From Pilimelia columellifera (GTDB lineage: Bacteria; Actinomycetota; Actinomycetes; Mycobacteriales; Micromonosporaceae), in the NCBI RefSeq assembly GCF_039532605.1, contig NZ_BAAARY010000014.1, forward strand, positions 1 to 64,000: a DNA stretch of 64,000 nt, in the 5' to 3' direction. Below, piece by piece: positions 15,533 to 24,773 of the stretch. A program made the position numbers and the translations under genes. Every line of letters starts with the position of its first letter. Positions within the stretch are counted from its first letter, which is position 1. Below the pieces are notes generated by a model. It was not told the origin of the DNA, ran no database searches, and saw only the letters and a list, made by a program, of their open reading frames with translations.

Positions 15533-18052
15533 ATGACACTGTTTGACCGCATCCCCCCGGACCGTGCTCCCGACGTCGCTCCCGACGCGGACGCGGTCTA
15601 TGAGGCTTTCGTCGGCTGGGCCGCCGAACAGGGCCGCACCCTCTACCCCCACCAGGACGAAGCGCTCATGGAGCTGGTCTCGGGGGCGAACGTCATCGTC
15701 AGCACCCCCACGGGCTCGGGCAAGTCCCTCATCGCCGCCGGGGCGCACTTCCACGCGCTGGCCCAACGGGTGCGCAGCTTCTACACCGCCCCGATCAAGG
15801 CGCTGGTCAGCGAGAAGTTCTTCGACCTGTGCCAGACGTTCGGCCCGGAGAACGTCGGCATGCTCACCGGCGACGCCAGCGTCAACCCGGACGCCGACAT
15901 TATCTGCTGCACCGCCGAGATCCTGGCGAACATCGCTCTGCGGGACGGCGCCACCGCCGACGTCGGCCAGGTCGTCATGGACGAGTTCCACTTCTACGCC
16001 GAGCCCGACCGCGGCTGGGCCTGGCAGGTGCCGCTGCTGGAGCTGCCGCGGGCGCAGTTCGTCCTGATGTCCGCCACCCTCGGCGACACCAGACGCTTCG
16101 AGGACGATCTGGCCCGGCGCACCGGCCGGCCGACCGCGGTGGTCCGCAACGCCGAGCGCCCCGTCCCGCTGATCTTCTCGTATGCGACGACCCCGCTGCA
16201 CGAGACGCTCGACGAGCTGCTGAGCACCAAGCAGGCCCCGGTCTACGTCGTCCACTTCACCCAGGCCGCCGCGTTGGAACGCGCCCAGGCGCTGATGAGC
16301 GTCAATGTCTGCACCCGGGCCGAAAAGGACGCCATCGCCGAGCTGATCGGCGGGTTCCGGTTCGCCACCGGGTTCGGCAAGACGCTGTCCCGGCTGGTCC
16401 GGCACGGCATCGGCGTGCACCACGCCGGGATGCTGCCCAAGTACCGGCGTCTGGTGGAGACCCTGGCCCAGGCCGGCCTCCTCAAGGTCATCTGCGGCAC
16501 GGACACCCTCGGCGTCGGCATCAACATCCCGATCCGCACGGTGCTGTTCACCGGACTGTCCAAGTACGACGGGGTGAAGACCCGTCTGCTGTACGCCCGT
16601 GAGTTCCACCAGATCGCCGGGCGGGCCGGGCGGGCCGGCTTCGACACCCTGGGCACCGTCATGGTGCAGGCGCCCGAGCACGTCATCGAGAACGAGAAGG
16701 CCATCGCCAAGGCCGGCGACGACCCGAAGAAGCGCCGCAAGATCGTCAAGAAGAGGCCGCCGGAGGGCGCGGTCGGTTGGGGTCAGCCCACCTACGAGCG
16801 GCTCGTCGGCGCCGAGCCGGAGCCGTTGACGTCCCGGTTCCAGGTCTCACACGCGATGATCCTCAACGTCATCGGCCGGCCGGGCGACCCGTTCGCCGCG
16901 ATGCGCCACCTGCTCACCGACAACCACGAGGACCCCGCCTCCCAGCGCCGGCACATCCGGCGGGCCATCGCCATCTACCGGGCGCTGCTGGCCGGCGGCG
17001 TCGTCGAGCGCCTGCCCGAGCCCGACGGGGACGGCCGCACCGTGCGGCTGACTGTCGACCTCCAGTTCGACTTCGCCCTCAACCAGCCGCTCTCGCCGCT
17101 CGCGCTGGCCGCACTGGAGCTGCTCGACCGCGACGGCGACACCTACGCGCTCGACGTCGTGTCGGTCATCGAGTCGATCCTGGACGATCCGCGGCAGGTG
17201 CTCTCGGCCCAGCAGTTCAAGGCCAAGGGCGAGGCCGTCGCGGCGATGAAGGCCGACGGCATCGAGTACGACCAGCGGATGGAGCTGCTGGAGCAGGTCA
17301 CCCACCCCAAGCCTCTGGCGGAGATGCTGGACGCCGCCTACGAGACCTACCGGCGCGGGCACCCGTGGGTGGCCGACCACGAGCTGAGCCCCAAGTCCGT
17401 GGTGCGGGACCTGTTCGAACGGGCGATGACCTTCAACGAGTACGTCAGCTTCTACGGGCTGGCCCGCTCCGAGGGCCTGGTGCTGCGGTACCTGGCCGAC
17501 GCCTACCGCACGCTACGGCAGACCGTTCCCGAGGAGGCCCGCACCGAGGAGCTGGGCGACCTCATCGAGTGGCTGGGCGAACTGGTCCGACAGGTCGACT
17601 CCTCGCTCATCGACGAGTGGGAGCAGCTACGCAACCCGTCGGCTGACCCGACCAAGCCGGTGGCGCCGCCGGAGCCACCGACGGTGACCCGCAACACGCG
17701 GGCGTTCACGGTGCTGGTGCGCAACGCGATGTTCCGGCGGGTGGAGTTGGCGGCGCTGCGCCGCTGGGACGAGCTGGGCGAGCTGGACGGCGACGACGGC
17801 TGGGGCGCCGACGCCTGGGCCGAGGCGATCGAGGGGTACTTCGAGGACTACGACGCCATCGGCGTCGGCCCGGACGCCCGCGGCCCCCGGATGCTTATGA
17901 TCGACAAGGGTCCGCTGCGGTGGACGGTGCGCCAGATCCTGTCCGACCCGGACGAGGACCACGACTGGGGCATCAGCGCGGAGGTCGATCTGGCTGCCTC
18001 GGACGAGGCCGGCGCGGCGGTCGTCCGGGTCACCGACGTCGGACCGCACTGA
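15533..18052 (+). CDS. Ski2-like DEAD/DEAH helicase with DUF3516
   Basis: This predicts 839 residues from the ATG at 15533. Helicase motifs are in order: Q-like YPHQDEAL, Walker A STPTGSGKS, Ia TAPIKAL, motif II DEFH, motif III MSATLG, and motif VI QIAGRAGRAG. The C-terminal 350 residues match the DUF3516 region of actinobacterial RNA helicases. It probably unwinds structured RNA or RNA-protein complexes in ribosome or mRNA metabolism. It follows trmB closely, fitting an RNA-related pair. The exact substrate is not known. Confidence 0.92.
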   Translation: MTLFDRIPPDRAPDVAPDADAVYEAFVGWAAEQGRTLYPHQDEALMELVSGANVIVSTPTGSGKSLIAAGAHFHALAQRVRSFYTAPIKALVSEKFFDLCQTFGPENVGMLTGDASVNPDADIICCTAEILANIALRDGATADVGQVVMDEFHFYAEPDRGWAWQVPLLELPRAQFVLMSATLGDTRRFEDDLARRTGRPTAVVRNAERPVPLIFSYATTPLHETLDELLSTKQAPVYVVHFTQAAALERAQALMSVNVCTRAEKDAIAELIGGFRFATGFGKTLSRLVRHGIGVHHAGMLPKYRRLVETLAQAGLLKVICGTDTLGVGINIPIRTVLFTGLSKYDGVKTRLLYAREFHQIAGRAGRAGFDTLGTVMVQAPEHVIENEKAIAKAGDDPKKRRKIVKKRPPEGAVGWGQPTYERLVGAEPEPLTSRFQVSHAMILNVIGRPGDPFAAMRHLLTDNHEDPASQRRHIRRAIAIYRALLAGGVVERLPEPDGDGRTVRLTVDLQFDFALNQPLSPLALAALELLDRDGDTYALDVVSVIESILDDPRQVLSAQQFKAKGEAVAAMKADGIEYDQRMELLEQVTHPKPLAEMLDAAYETYRRGHPWVADHELSPKSVVRDLFERAMTFNEYVSFYGLARSEGLVLRYLADAYRTLRQTVPEEARTEELGDLIEWLGELVRQVDSSLIDEWEQLRNPSADPTKPVAPPEPPTVTRNTRAFTVLVRNAMFRRVELAALRRWDELGELDGDDGWGADAWAEAIEGYFEDYDAIGVGPDARGPRMLMIDKGPLRWTVRQILSDPDEDHDWGISAEVDLAASDEAGAAVVRVTDVGPH

Positions 18053-18161
18053 GTTCCCAGGTCCTGCCGCCGCTCCGCCCGGCCGCTCGCGCAGGTATCG
18101 ACAGACATCGCTGGCTGTTCGTACGATGGCGCTCCCACCCCTGCGGTTAAGGAGCACGCCA

Positions 18162-20015
18162 GTGCACCCCGTCGTACCTCTCCGATTGTTGTCTTCCCTG
18201 GCCGTGGTCGGTGTGACCGCCCTGGCCGTCGTCGGCGCAGCTTCGCCAGGCGCCAGCGCCCCCGCGGAGCCGACGGGCAGCGCAGCCGGCCTGTCGATCC
18301 GCGCCGATACCGATCGTGACGGCCGGGTCGACCTGACCGGCGACAGCGACGAAGCCGGCAAGACCGTGGCGACGCCGACCCGCGGCGCCCTGTTCCTGCC
18401 TAACCTCGACGACGACGCGGCCCGCTGCGCCGCTTCGAACCAGACCTGCAACGACGCTGCCGACGCCGTCGTCAACGGCGAATCCGACGCTCAGGATCTC
18501 GCGCCGGTGCTGACCACGCCCCTGCCGTCAGCGCGAGCTGACGCCACCGCCACCGTCGCAGTGGAGGGCACGGGCGCCAACTACACCCGTCTGTTTGTCC
18601 GTAAGGGATCCACCTGGACCCCGCTGACGACGTCCGCCACGTTCAACAGCGGCGACCTGCGCCAGGGCCTCACCCTGGGCCTGGAGGGCAGGGACATCGT
18701 CCGGGACCGCGCGGTCTGGGACGGCACCGCGACCGTGACAGTGACCCTCACCGACGGCGCGACCCGCGCCGCTGACTCGGTGAAGCTGTCGGTGGCGCCG
18801 CTGCTCACCCACGCCCACACCCAGACCAACCAGCAGCTTGTCGCCGCGCCGGACGCGTCCGCCGACTACCAGAAGTTCCGGCGCGACCTGGCCGCCGCGG
18901 GCACGGGCGCCGCGATGCCCAAGCCCCTGCACACCTTCGACCGTGCCGGGGACGTCTGGGCCCAGGACTGGTTCGAGCCGGCCTACGCCTCGGTCGCCCG
19001 CGACGGCGGGGCGCAGCGGCTGCGGTTGCTGCTGCGCTCGGACCAGGCCCGCCCCGCTCAGCTCAAGCTGTTCGGCCTTCGCGGTCGGGACGTCGGCGTG
19101 GTGTCGATGACGGTCGCCCGCCCGCCCGCCGCGTCGCCCCGGGCGATGCGGTCGGCGACCTTCAGCTCGTTCGGGAATCTTGAGACGATCCCGCCGTACT
19201 CGCACGGTGGGAAGGCGTTCCCGGCCGGACGGATCATCATGGGTGAGAACCCGGGATCCGAGGGTCCGTCCGCCAACACCCGCAAGCTGCTGGCGGCCCA
19301 GCAGACGCAGTCGCCGCTGATGCTGGACTCGGGGTGGCTGGCGGTCGGGCATGTGGACGAGTTCGTGCAGTTCGTGCCGGCGAACACCCCACGTGGCTGG
19401 CGGGTCGCGGTCGCTGACCCGCTGGGCGCGGTGGCGGTGATTCGCAAGGCCGTTGACGCTGGCAAGGGCGGGGTCAGCATCTCCAGCCACGCGCAGGCGC
19501 GACGGATGACCCTGTCGGCCTTCCTGGCCGATCGTGGGCTACAGGACGATCAGCAGAACGCCGCCCGCAAGATCGAGGCGAACCTGGCGACGCTCAAGGC
19601 CGAGACCGGCGTCACCGACGCCGAGATCGTCCGGGTTCCCGGCCTCTACACCAGCGCGGCGAGGCTGTCGGTCACCGATGCCACGGCCAACCGTCAGCTC
19701 GCCGCGCTCGGCCCACGACCCGGGTTGACCGACAAGGACCGCCGGGCGGCTCTGCGGCAGGGGATGGGCGCGCTGCTGCCGGCGGCGATCAACAGCATCG
19801 TCGTGTCGCCGACTCGGGTGGTCGCGGCGAAGCAGTGGGGGCCGCTGGTCGACGGCCGGGACCTCATGGCCGAGGCGACCACGGCCGCGTACCAGTCAGC
19901 CGGGATGAGCGTCGCGTTCGTCGACGACTACACGACGTACCACATGCGCGACGGCGAGGTGCACTGCGCGTCCAACTCGCTGCGGGAGATCCCGGCTGCC
20001 TGGTGGCGCGGTTGA
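18162..20015 (+). CDS. Secreted peptidylarginine deiminase (PAD family)
   Basis: This predicts 617 residues from the GTG at 18162 (AGGAG upstream), with a Sec signal peptide (LLSSLAVVGVTALAVVGAASPGASA). An acidic, Ca-binding-looking segment follows (DTDRDGRVDLTGDSDEAG). The catalytic region aligns with animal PADs: Asp269 in VWAQDW, His397 and Asp399 in VGHVDEF, and Cys602 in GEVHCASNSLR. PADs convert protein arginine to citrulline, usually with Ca2+. All four catalytic residues are present, so activity is expected outside the cell; the substrate is unknown. The gene stands alone. Confidence 0.88.
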   Translation: MHPVVPLRLLSSLAVVGVTALAVVGAASPGASAPAEPTGSAAGLSIRADTDRDGRVDLTGDSDEAGKTVATPTRGALFLPNLDDDAARCAASNQTCNDAADAVVNGESDAQDLAPVLTTPLPSARADATATVAVEGTGANYTRLFVRKGSTWTPLTTSATFNSGDLRQGLTLGLEGRDIVRDRAVWDGTATVTVTLTDGATRAADSVKLSVAPLLTHAHTQTNQQLVAAPDASADYQKFRRDLAAAGTGAAMPKPLHTFDRAGDVWAQDWFEPAYASVARDGGAQRLRLLLRSDQARPAQLKLFGLRGRDVGVVSMTVARPPAASPRAMRSATFSSFGNLETIPPYSHGGKAFPAGRIIMGENPGSEGPSANTRKLLAAQQTQSPLMLDSGWLAVGHVDEFVQFVPANTPRGWRVAVADPLGAVAVIRKAVDAGKGGVSISSHAQARRMTLSAFLADRGLQDDQQNAARKIEANLATLKAETGVTDAEIVRVPGLYTSAARLSVTDATANRQLAALGPRPGLTDKDRRAALRQGMGALLPAAINSIVVSPTRVVAAKQWGPLVDGRDLMAEATTAAYQSAGMSVAFVDDYTTYHMRDGEVHCASNSLREIPAAWWRG

Positions 20016-20056
20016 TCCGGTAGGGCCGCGTCTGCCGACGCCCCGGTGACCCTGAC

Positions 20057-20470
20057 TCAGGGCGCCGCGGCGTCGGCGTCGATGGCGTTGGGGTCCCAGT
20101 TGGCCATGGCCCACATGGTGAATACGGCCAGTCCGATGACGACCATCGACCAGAGCGGGTAGTACGGCAGGAACAGGAAGTTGTTGATGGCCACCAAAAC
20201 GGCCACGGTGATCCCGACGACCCGCGCCCAGGTCGCCCCGACGATGACGCCGACGCCGGCAGCGATGACGGTGAGGGCGAGCAGCAGGTGAATCCAGCCC
20301 CAGGCGGTGACGTCGATCGCGAAGGTGTACTTGGGCGCGTTGACGAAGATCTCGTCCTTGGCGATCGCGGCGACGGCGATGAAGAACTGCCAGAAGCCCA
20401 ACATGATCATGAGGCTCGCGGCCAACGCCGCGCCGCCTGCCGCCCAGCCACGCGCGCTGCTGGTAGTCAT
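20057..20470 (-). CDS. Four-helix membrane protein, DUF7144 type
   Basis: This predicts 137 residues from the ATG at 20470 (MTTSSARGWAAGGAALAA); the longer reading upstream is not protein-like. Four hydrophobic helices are visible, including MIMLGFWQFFIAVAAIA and the turn YTFAIDVTAWGWIHLLLA. Proteins of this plan are very common in actinomycetes and carry no known function. It is divergent from the dioxygenase gene, with the two MarR-like boxes in the gap, so it may share that control. Confidence 0.8.
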   Translation of the reverse strand: MTTSSARGWAAGGAALAASLMIMLGFWQFFIAVAAIAKDEIFVNAPKYTFAIDVTAWGWIHLLLALTVIAAGVGVIVGATWARVVGITVAVLVAINNFLFLPYYPLWSMVVIGLAVFTMWAMANWDPNAIDADAAAP

Positions 20471-20583
20471 CCGACCCACCTCTCGTCGTTCTGTGACCTC
20501 GTGTCCGAGTTGACGGTCTTGACTACCCGCTCGCCGCTCGGCCATGCGTCAGCGTGGCGAGGAAGACCGCCACCTTCCGTCAA

Positions 20584-20636
20584 TTACTTGACGGAACAAC
20601 TAACTGACCGCTAGATTTATTTGACGCAGCAAGTAG
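20584..20636. promoter_or_regulatory. Two MarR-like palindromic boxes
   Basis: Box 1 at 20584-20603 is TTACTTG-n6-CAACTAA; box 2 at 20617-20636 is TTATTTG-n6-CAAGTAG. Both follow TTAnTTG-n6-CAAnTA(A/G), share the start of the spacer (ACG) and lie 33 bp apart centre to centre, about three helical turns. They sit 24-76 bp upstream of the dioxygenase start. The pattern fits a MarR- or similar winged-helix-family operator pair; no such regulator gene lies in the window. Confidence 0.6.
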
Positions 20637-20659
20637 ATGGCGATTTTCGAGGAGGCGAG

Positions 20660-21541
20660 ATGACCGCACAGAACCGGCTCACCAGACCTGGCCAGGCATT
20701 CGACGACTTCCTCCCCGACGCTCTCGCCACCAGCGCCCGGCAGCGCCCCTGGGCCCCCGCCGACGGCCCGCTGCCGGCCCTCTACCTGAGCCACGGCGCC
20801 CCGCCGCTGTTCGACGACGCCACCTTCATCGGCGAGCTGTTCGCCTGGGCGCAGCGGATGCCGAAACCGAAAGCGATCCTCATCGTGTCAGCCCACTGGG
20901 AACACGCGCCGCTGAGCATCTCCAGCAGCGGGCCCGCTCCGGACCTGGTCTACGACTTCAGCGGCTTCGCCCGCCGGTACTTTCAGATGCGCTACCCGAC
21001 GCCCGGGGCCGCCGAGCTTGCCAGCGCCGTGACCAGGCTCATGCCCGACGGCGTCGACCTTCACGAACACCGGAGCCGGGGCCTGGACCACGGCGCCTGG
21101 GTACCGCTGAAGATCATGTATCCAGCGGCCGACGTGCCGGTGATCCAGCTGAGCCTGCCCACCGACCGGCCCGACGATTTGCTCGCCCTCGGACGCAGGC
21201 TGCGGCAGCTGCGCGACGACGGGGTCCTCGTCGTCGGCTCAGGGTTCATGACCCACGGGCTGCCGTTCATCACGGCAGACATGGCCCGGCACAACCGGCC
21301 CGCGGGATGGTCCGCCGACTTCGACGCCTGGGCCGCCGACGCGCTCGCCCGCGGCGCCGTCGACGAGCTGGCGGACTACCGGGCGGCAGCGCCGGGAATG
21401 CCGTACGCCCACCCCACGGTCGAGCACTTCACCCCGCTGTTCCTCACCCTGGGCGCCGCGTCAGATCCCGGAAGTCCCCCCGAGACGGCGATCGAGGGCT
21501 ACCTGATGGGGCTGTCGAAACGGTCATTCCAGCTGGCGTGA
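20660..21541 (+). CDS. DODA/LigB-type extradiol dioxygenase
   Basis: This predicts 293 residues from the ATG at 20660 (GAGGAGG upstream). It belongs to the 4,5-DOPA dioxygenase extradiol family, with metal-ligand positions His45 (YLSHGAPP), His79 (SAHWEHAP) and His256 (HPTVEHFTPL), plus His144 and His199 near the active site. Bacterial members (YgiD-like) open catechol rings, with Zn or Fe. An N-terminal extension of about 35 residues precedes the core. The two boxes upstream suggest induction by an aromatic or oxidative signal (inference). Confidence 0.88.
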   Translation: MTAQNRLTRPGQAFDDFLPDALATSARQRPWAPADGPLPALYLSHGAPPLFDDATFIGELFAWAQRMPKPKAILIVSAHWEHAPLSISSSGPAPDLVYDFSGFARRYFQMRYPTPGAAELASAVTRLMPDGVDLHEHRSRGLDHGAWVPLKIMYPAADVPVIQLSLPTDRPDDLLALGRRLRQLRDDGVLVVGSGFMTHGLPFITADMARHNRPAGWSADFDAWAADALARGAVDELADYRAAAPGMPYAHPTVEHFTPLFLTLGAASDPGSPPETAIEGYLMGLSKRSFQLA

Positions 21542-21609
21542 CGCGACTGATTCCGGACTCCCGGCGTACCGCCCCGTTTCCTCCTGTCGGTATCTCCGAT
21601 AATCACGGT

Positions 21610-23205
21610 ATGACCGCCGCCGGCCTTTCCGGCCTCCACCAGACCGCGCCGACCGCCACCCGGACGCCCGACGTCACCGTCGTCGTCGCGGTCTACAACG
21701 CCATGCCCTACCTGACCCGCTGTCTGGATTCGCTGCTGACCCAGAGCATCGGGTCCGACCGGATGGAGATCGTCGCCGTCGACGACGGGTCCACCGACTC
21801 CGGCGCCCGCGTCCTGGCCCGGTACGCGCGCCGCCACCCGCGAGTGGTCCGGACCGTCCGGCAGCCCAACTCCGGCGGCCCGGCCAGCCCCAGCAACCGG
21901 GCCCTCGACCTGGCCCGTGGCCGTTACGTCTTCTTCCTCGGCGCCGACGACTACCTCGGCCCGGACGCGCTGCGCCGGCTCGTCGGGGCCGCCGACGAGC
22001 AGCACGCCGACATCGTCCTCGGCCGGGTCATCGGAGTCAACGGCCGCAACGTCGACCAGCAGGTCTACGAACACGACAAGCGTGACATCAGCCTGTTCGA
22101 CTCGCCGCTGCCGTGGGCGCTCGCGAACACCAAACTGTTCCGTCGCTCGCTTATCGAAACGCACCGACTGCGTTTTCCCGAAGACATGCCGATGCTCAGC
22201 GACCAACCCTTCACCCTCGACGCGGCGCTGCATGCCGGCAGAATCCACGTCCTCCCCGACTACGACTGCTACTTCGCGGTCCGCCGGTTGGCCAACACCA
22301 ACATCACTTACCGCACCCGGCAGGCCACCGCCCTGCGCTGCGTCACCCGGCTCATGGAGTTCACCGCGACCCGGATCGAGCCCGGCCCCCGCCGCGATGC
22401 CGTCCACCTGCGACACTTCTCCTGGGAGGTCGCCAACTTGCTGCGCAAGGACTTCCTGCGCCTGGGTCGGGACGCCCAGCACGAGATCCACGAAGGAGTT
22501 CGGACCCTGGCCGACCGCTACCTCACCGGCGCGATCCGCGGCCGGCTCGACGTCGCCGCCCGGCTGCCCGTCAGCGTCGCCCAGAACCGCGATCTCGACA
22601 CGCTGACCAACCTGTTGCGACGGTGGTCTGAGGAGCCGGCGCCGCTGGTCGTCGGCGGCCCTGACAAGTGGCGGGCTGCCTATGCCGGGCTCGGCGAACC
22701 GGGCCTGGCGCTACCCGACGAATGGTTCGACGTGACCGCCGAGTTGGCGGCGTGGGTGGCCCGACTGAAGGTCACCTCGGTACGGTGGCGGCGCGCCGAC
22801 GGCCAGGTCGCCCTGACCCTGAGCGCCCGGAGCACAGCGCCGGCGGACGCCGCGGCGAGAGCCGACAGTGTCCGCCTGGGCATCGCCCGAACCACGGCAG
22901 GGCCGACCGTCGTGACCCCCGACGCGGACGGGTTCACCGCGGAGGTGGCGATCCCGCTGGACGCCATCGTCGCGAGCAGCCCGGAATTGGGGAGCCTCCG
23001 CGCCGTGCAGGCCACCGTCGTCACCGCCGAGGGCAGCGGCGCCGCCGCCGTCCGGTTGGACGGCGTGCCGTTGCCCCGCCGACGGTGGCGCCGGGTCGGC
23101 CGACGACTGGCTCTGGTCCGTCCGGTGCGCACCGCCGGGGGGACGCTCGCCGTGGCGGTCTCGCCGCTGTCCCTGCGGCGGCTGATGCGCCGGCTGCGCC
23201 GCTGA
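21610..23205 (+). CDS. Family 2 glycosyltransferase
   Basis: This predicts 531 residues from the ATG at 21610. The GT-A fold occupies residues about 20-240: VTVVVAVYNAMPYLTRCLDS, VDDGSTD, and the metal-binding GADD. The remainder includes a helical linker and a C-terminal beta-rich domain ending in many arginines (RRLMRRLRR), reminiscent of TarS/TagF-type wall-polymer transferases. It likely adds sugar to a wall or surface polymer at the inner membrane face. No other polymer genes are adjacent. The donor and acceptor cannot be assigned. Confidence 0.85.
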   Translation: MTAAGLSGLHQTAPTATRTPDVTVVVAVYNAMPYLTRCLDSLLTQSIGSDRMEIVAVDDGSTDSGARVLARYARRHPRVVRTVRQPNSGGPASPSNRALDLARGRYVFFLGADDYLGPDALRRLVGAADEQHADIVLGRVIGVNGRNVDQQVYEHDKRDISLFDSPLPWALANTKLFRRSLIETHRLRFPEDMPMLSDQPFTLDAALHAGRIHVLPDYDCYFAVRRLANTNITYRTRQATALRCVTRLMEFTATRIEPGPRRDAVHLRHFSWEVANLLRKDFLRLGRDAQHEIHEGVRTLADRYLTGAIRGRLDVAARLPVSVAQNRDLDTLTNLLRRWSEEPAPLVVGGPDKWRAAYAGLGEPGLALPDEWFDVTAELAAWVARLKVTSVRWRRADGQVALTLSARSTAPADAAARADSVRLGIARTTAGPTVVTPDADGFTAEVAIPLDAIVASSPELGSLRAVQATVVTAEGSGAAAVRLDGVPLPRRRWRRVGRRLALVRPVRTAGGTLAVAVSPLSLRRLMRRLRR

Positions 23206-23242
23206 CCCGCCGCAGGGGGCCCGGCGGCGTGGCGTCCCCCGG

Positions 23243-24016
23243 CTACGGAACGCGCTGCCCGGGCAGCGCCGGACGACGGTAGTGGGCCACCGCGCGACGT
23301 CCCAGCTCGGTGGCCGCCGCCGAGTTCGACCACGCGCCGAGAATGATCGAGGCACCCGGGATCAGCTTTGCGAAGATCCGTTGGGCCGCCCTCATCCCTG
23401 ACATCTTGGCCAGCCGGACGGCCAGCACCGTCATGGTCCGGCCTACCGACTGGTGCCCGGACTGGCTCAGCAGGGCGCCCACCCGCTCCCGTCCGGCCGC
23501 GACGCCGAGCGCGGTTCGGGCGGTCTGGGCGATCTGGTGAACCTGTTGCAGGACCAGCAGCTCGACCGCCCGGTCCGGGTGGGTCGGGTCGTATCCGTAG
23601 GCCGCGGCGACGTGCAGGCTGAGCCGGGCCTGGGTCCAGGCCAGCACGCCGACGTCCAGCACGGCGCCGGGCAGGCCGGTGGCCCCGGAGATGGCGCCGG
23701 ACACCCGAGCGTGGGTGGTGAACCGTTTCACCGCCCAGTGAGCCAACTGATCCGGTTGAACCCCGGCGTAGTGGGCGCGCATCTGAGCCGCCCACGCCTG
23801 CGCCTGTGGTCCGATCACCCGGACCGCCGCGAGCGCCAGATGCTCCGGCGCGTACTCCGGGTCCGCCTTCATCTGCCGCCACAGGCCGCTGTCGGGCCCG
23901 ATGGCGTCGCTGGCGGGCCCGACGACCGGTCCGGCGCCGGCGAGCGACTGGCCCGGGACCGGCGGGGGCGCCAGGGGAACGTCAGGGACGGGCGGGACAG
24001 CAGCGTGCTCAGTCAC
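23243..24016 (-). CDS. EcsC-family protein
   Basis: This predicts 257 residues from a GTG at 24016 (GGAG upstream, start VTEHAAVPPVPDVP). A proline-rich N-terminus of about 50 residues leads into the EcsC domain, with the helical segments SGAISGATGLPGAVLDVGVL and IFAKLIPGASIILGAWSNSA. EcsC was named from the Bacillus ecs locus, and its biochemical role is unknown; helices suggest membrane association. The gene is convergent with the glycosyltransferase and divergent from the sigma factor gene. Confidence 0.75.
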   Translation of the reverse strand: MTEHAAVPPVPDVPLAPPPVPGQSLAGAGPVVGPASDAIGPDSGLWRQMKADPEYAPEHLALAAVRVIGPQAQAWAAQMRAHYAGVQPDQLAHWAVKRFTTHARVSGAISGATGLPGAVLDVGVLAWTQARLSLHVAAAYGYDPTHPDRAVELLVLQQVHQIAQTARTALGVAAGRERVGALLSQSGHQSVGRTMTVLAVRLAKMSGMRAAQRIFAKLIPGASIILGAWSNSAAATELGRRAVAHYRRPALPGQRVP

Positions 24017-24242
24017 CTGGGCGCTCCTCGGGGGCTGGGTCGTCGGTGGCCTGGAGCCAGCGTGCCACATGGTCGCCGGGGCAGCATCCTGGCAGGTCAG
24101 AGCCGTATGATCGCGATCTATACCGATGCGCGTGGATGATCGACGCGCTGAACCGAAGGCGGGCGCGCCGCGTGCCGGAAAAAACTTGCCGACAGGTGTG
24201 ACAGCTTGACCGGTGCCGGACACCTACTGGGTGGAGGGACAC

Positions 24243-24773
24243 ATGGAGGAGCGCTTCACGGCGCTGTACCGACAGCACTACCCGGCAGTGGCCCGCTACG
24301 TGGCTCGCCGGGCGGGTGATGTCGATACCGGTGAAGTGGTCGCCCAGGTGTTTCTCACGGCGTGGCGTCGCTTCGCCGATGTCCCGCAGGAGTCGCCCCT
24401 GCCCTGGCTCTACGCCGTGGCTGGTCGGGTCCTGGCCAACGAGATCCGTGGCATCCAGCGTTCACGCCGGTTGCAGCAGCGGGTCGAGATCGTCGCTCCA
24501 ACGCACGACCTGCCGGACCACTCCGGGAGGATCGTCGAGGAGGTGGCGATGCGTGCGGCCTTCGACGGGCTGTCAGAACGGGATCAGGAGATCCTGCGGC
24601 TGATCGCCTGGGAGGGCCTCACCGTTGCCGAGGCGGCCTTGGTGCTCGGCTGTGGCCGGACCACGGTGGCGATGCGGGTTCGTCGGCTCCGACGCAAGTT
24701 CCAGCACCTCCGGGCGCCGGAGACGCCGGACGAAGAACGGTCAGACAACGATCTGGTGGGGAGGGTGCGATGA
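24243..24773 (+). CDS. Sigma-70 family (ECF-type) RNA polymerase sigma factor
   Basis: This predicts 176 residues from the ATG at 24243 with GGAGGG ahead of it. Region 2 is seen in FTALYRQHYPAVARYVARRA and the WRRFADVP stretch. Region 4 is a helix-turn-helix around LSERDQEILRLIAWEGLTVAEAALVLGC with the recognition helix RTTVAMRVRRLRRK. It directs RNA polymerase to alternative promoters. The stop overlaps the start of the next gene (ATGA), whose membrane protein is probably its regulator. Confidence 0.9.
   Translation: MEERFTALYRQHYPAVARYVARRAGDVDTGEVVAQVFLTAWRRFADVPQESPLPWLYAVAGRVLANEIRGIQRSRRLQQRVEIVAPTHDLPDHSGRIVEEVAMRAAFDGLSERDQEILRLIAWEGLTVAEAALVLGCGRTTVAMRVRRLRRKFQHLRAPETPDEERSDNDLVGRVR

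Noticed and set aside
13531..23205. Acyltransferase and glycosyltransferase as part of a polysaccharide or natural-product cluster
   Set aside because: They are 7 kb apart, separated by trmB, helicase, deiminase and dioxygenase genes, and no sugar-nucleotide, Wzx/Wzy or assembly-line genes are present.
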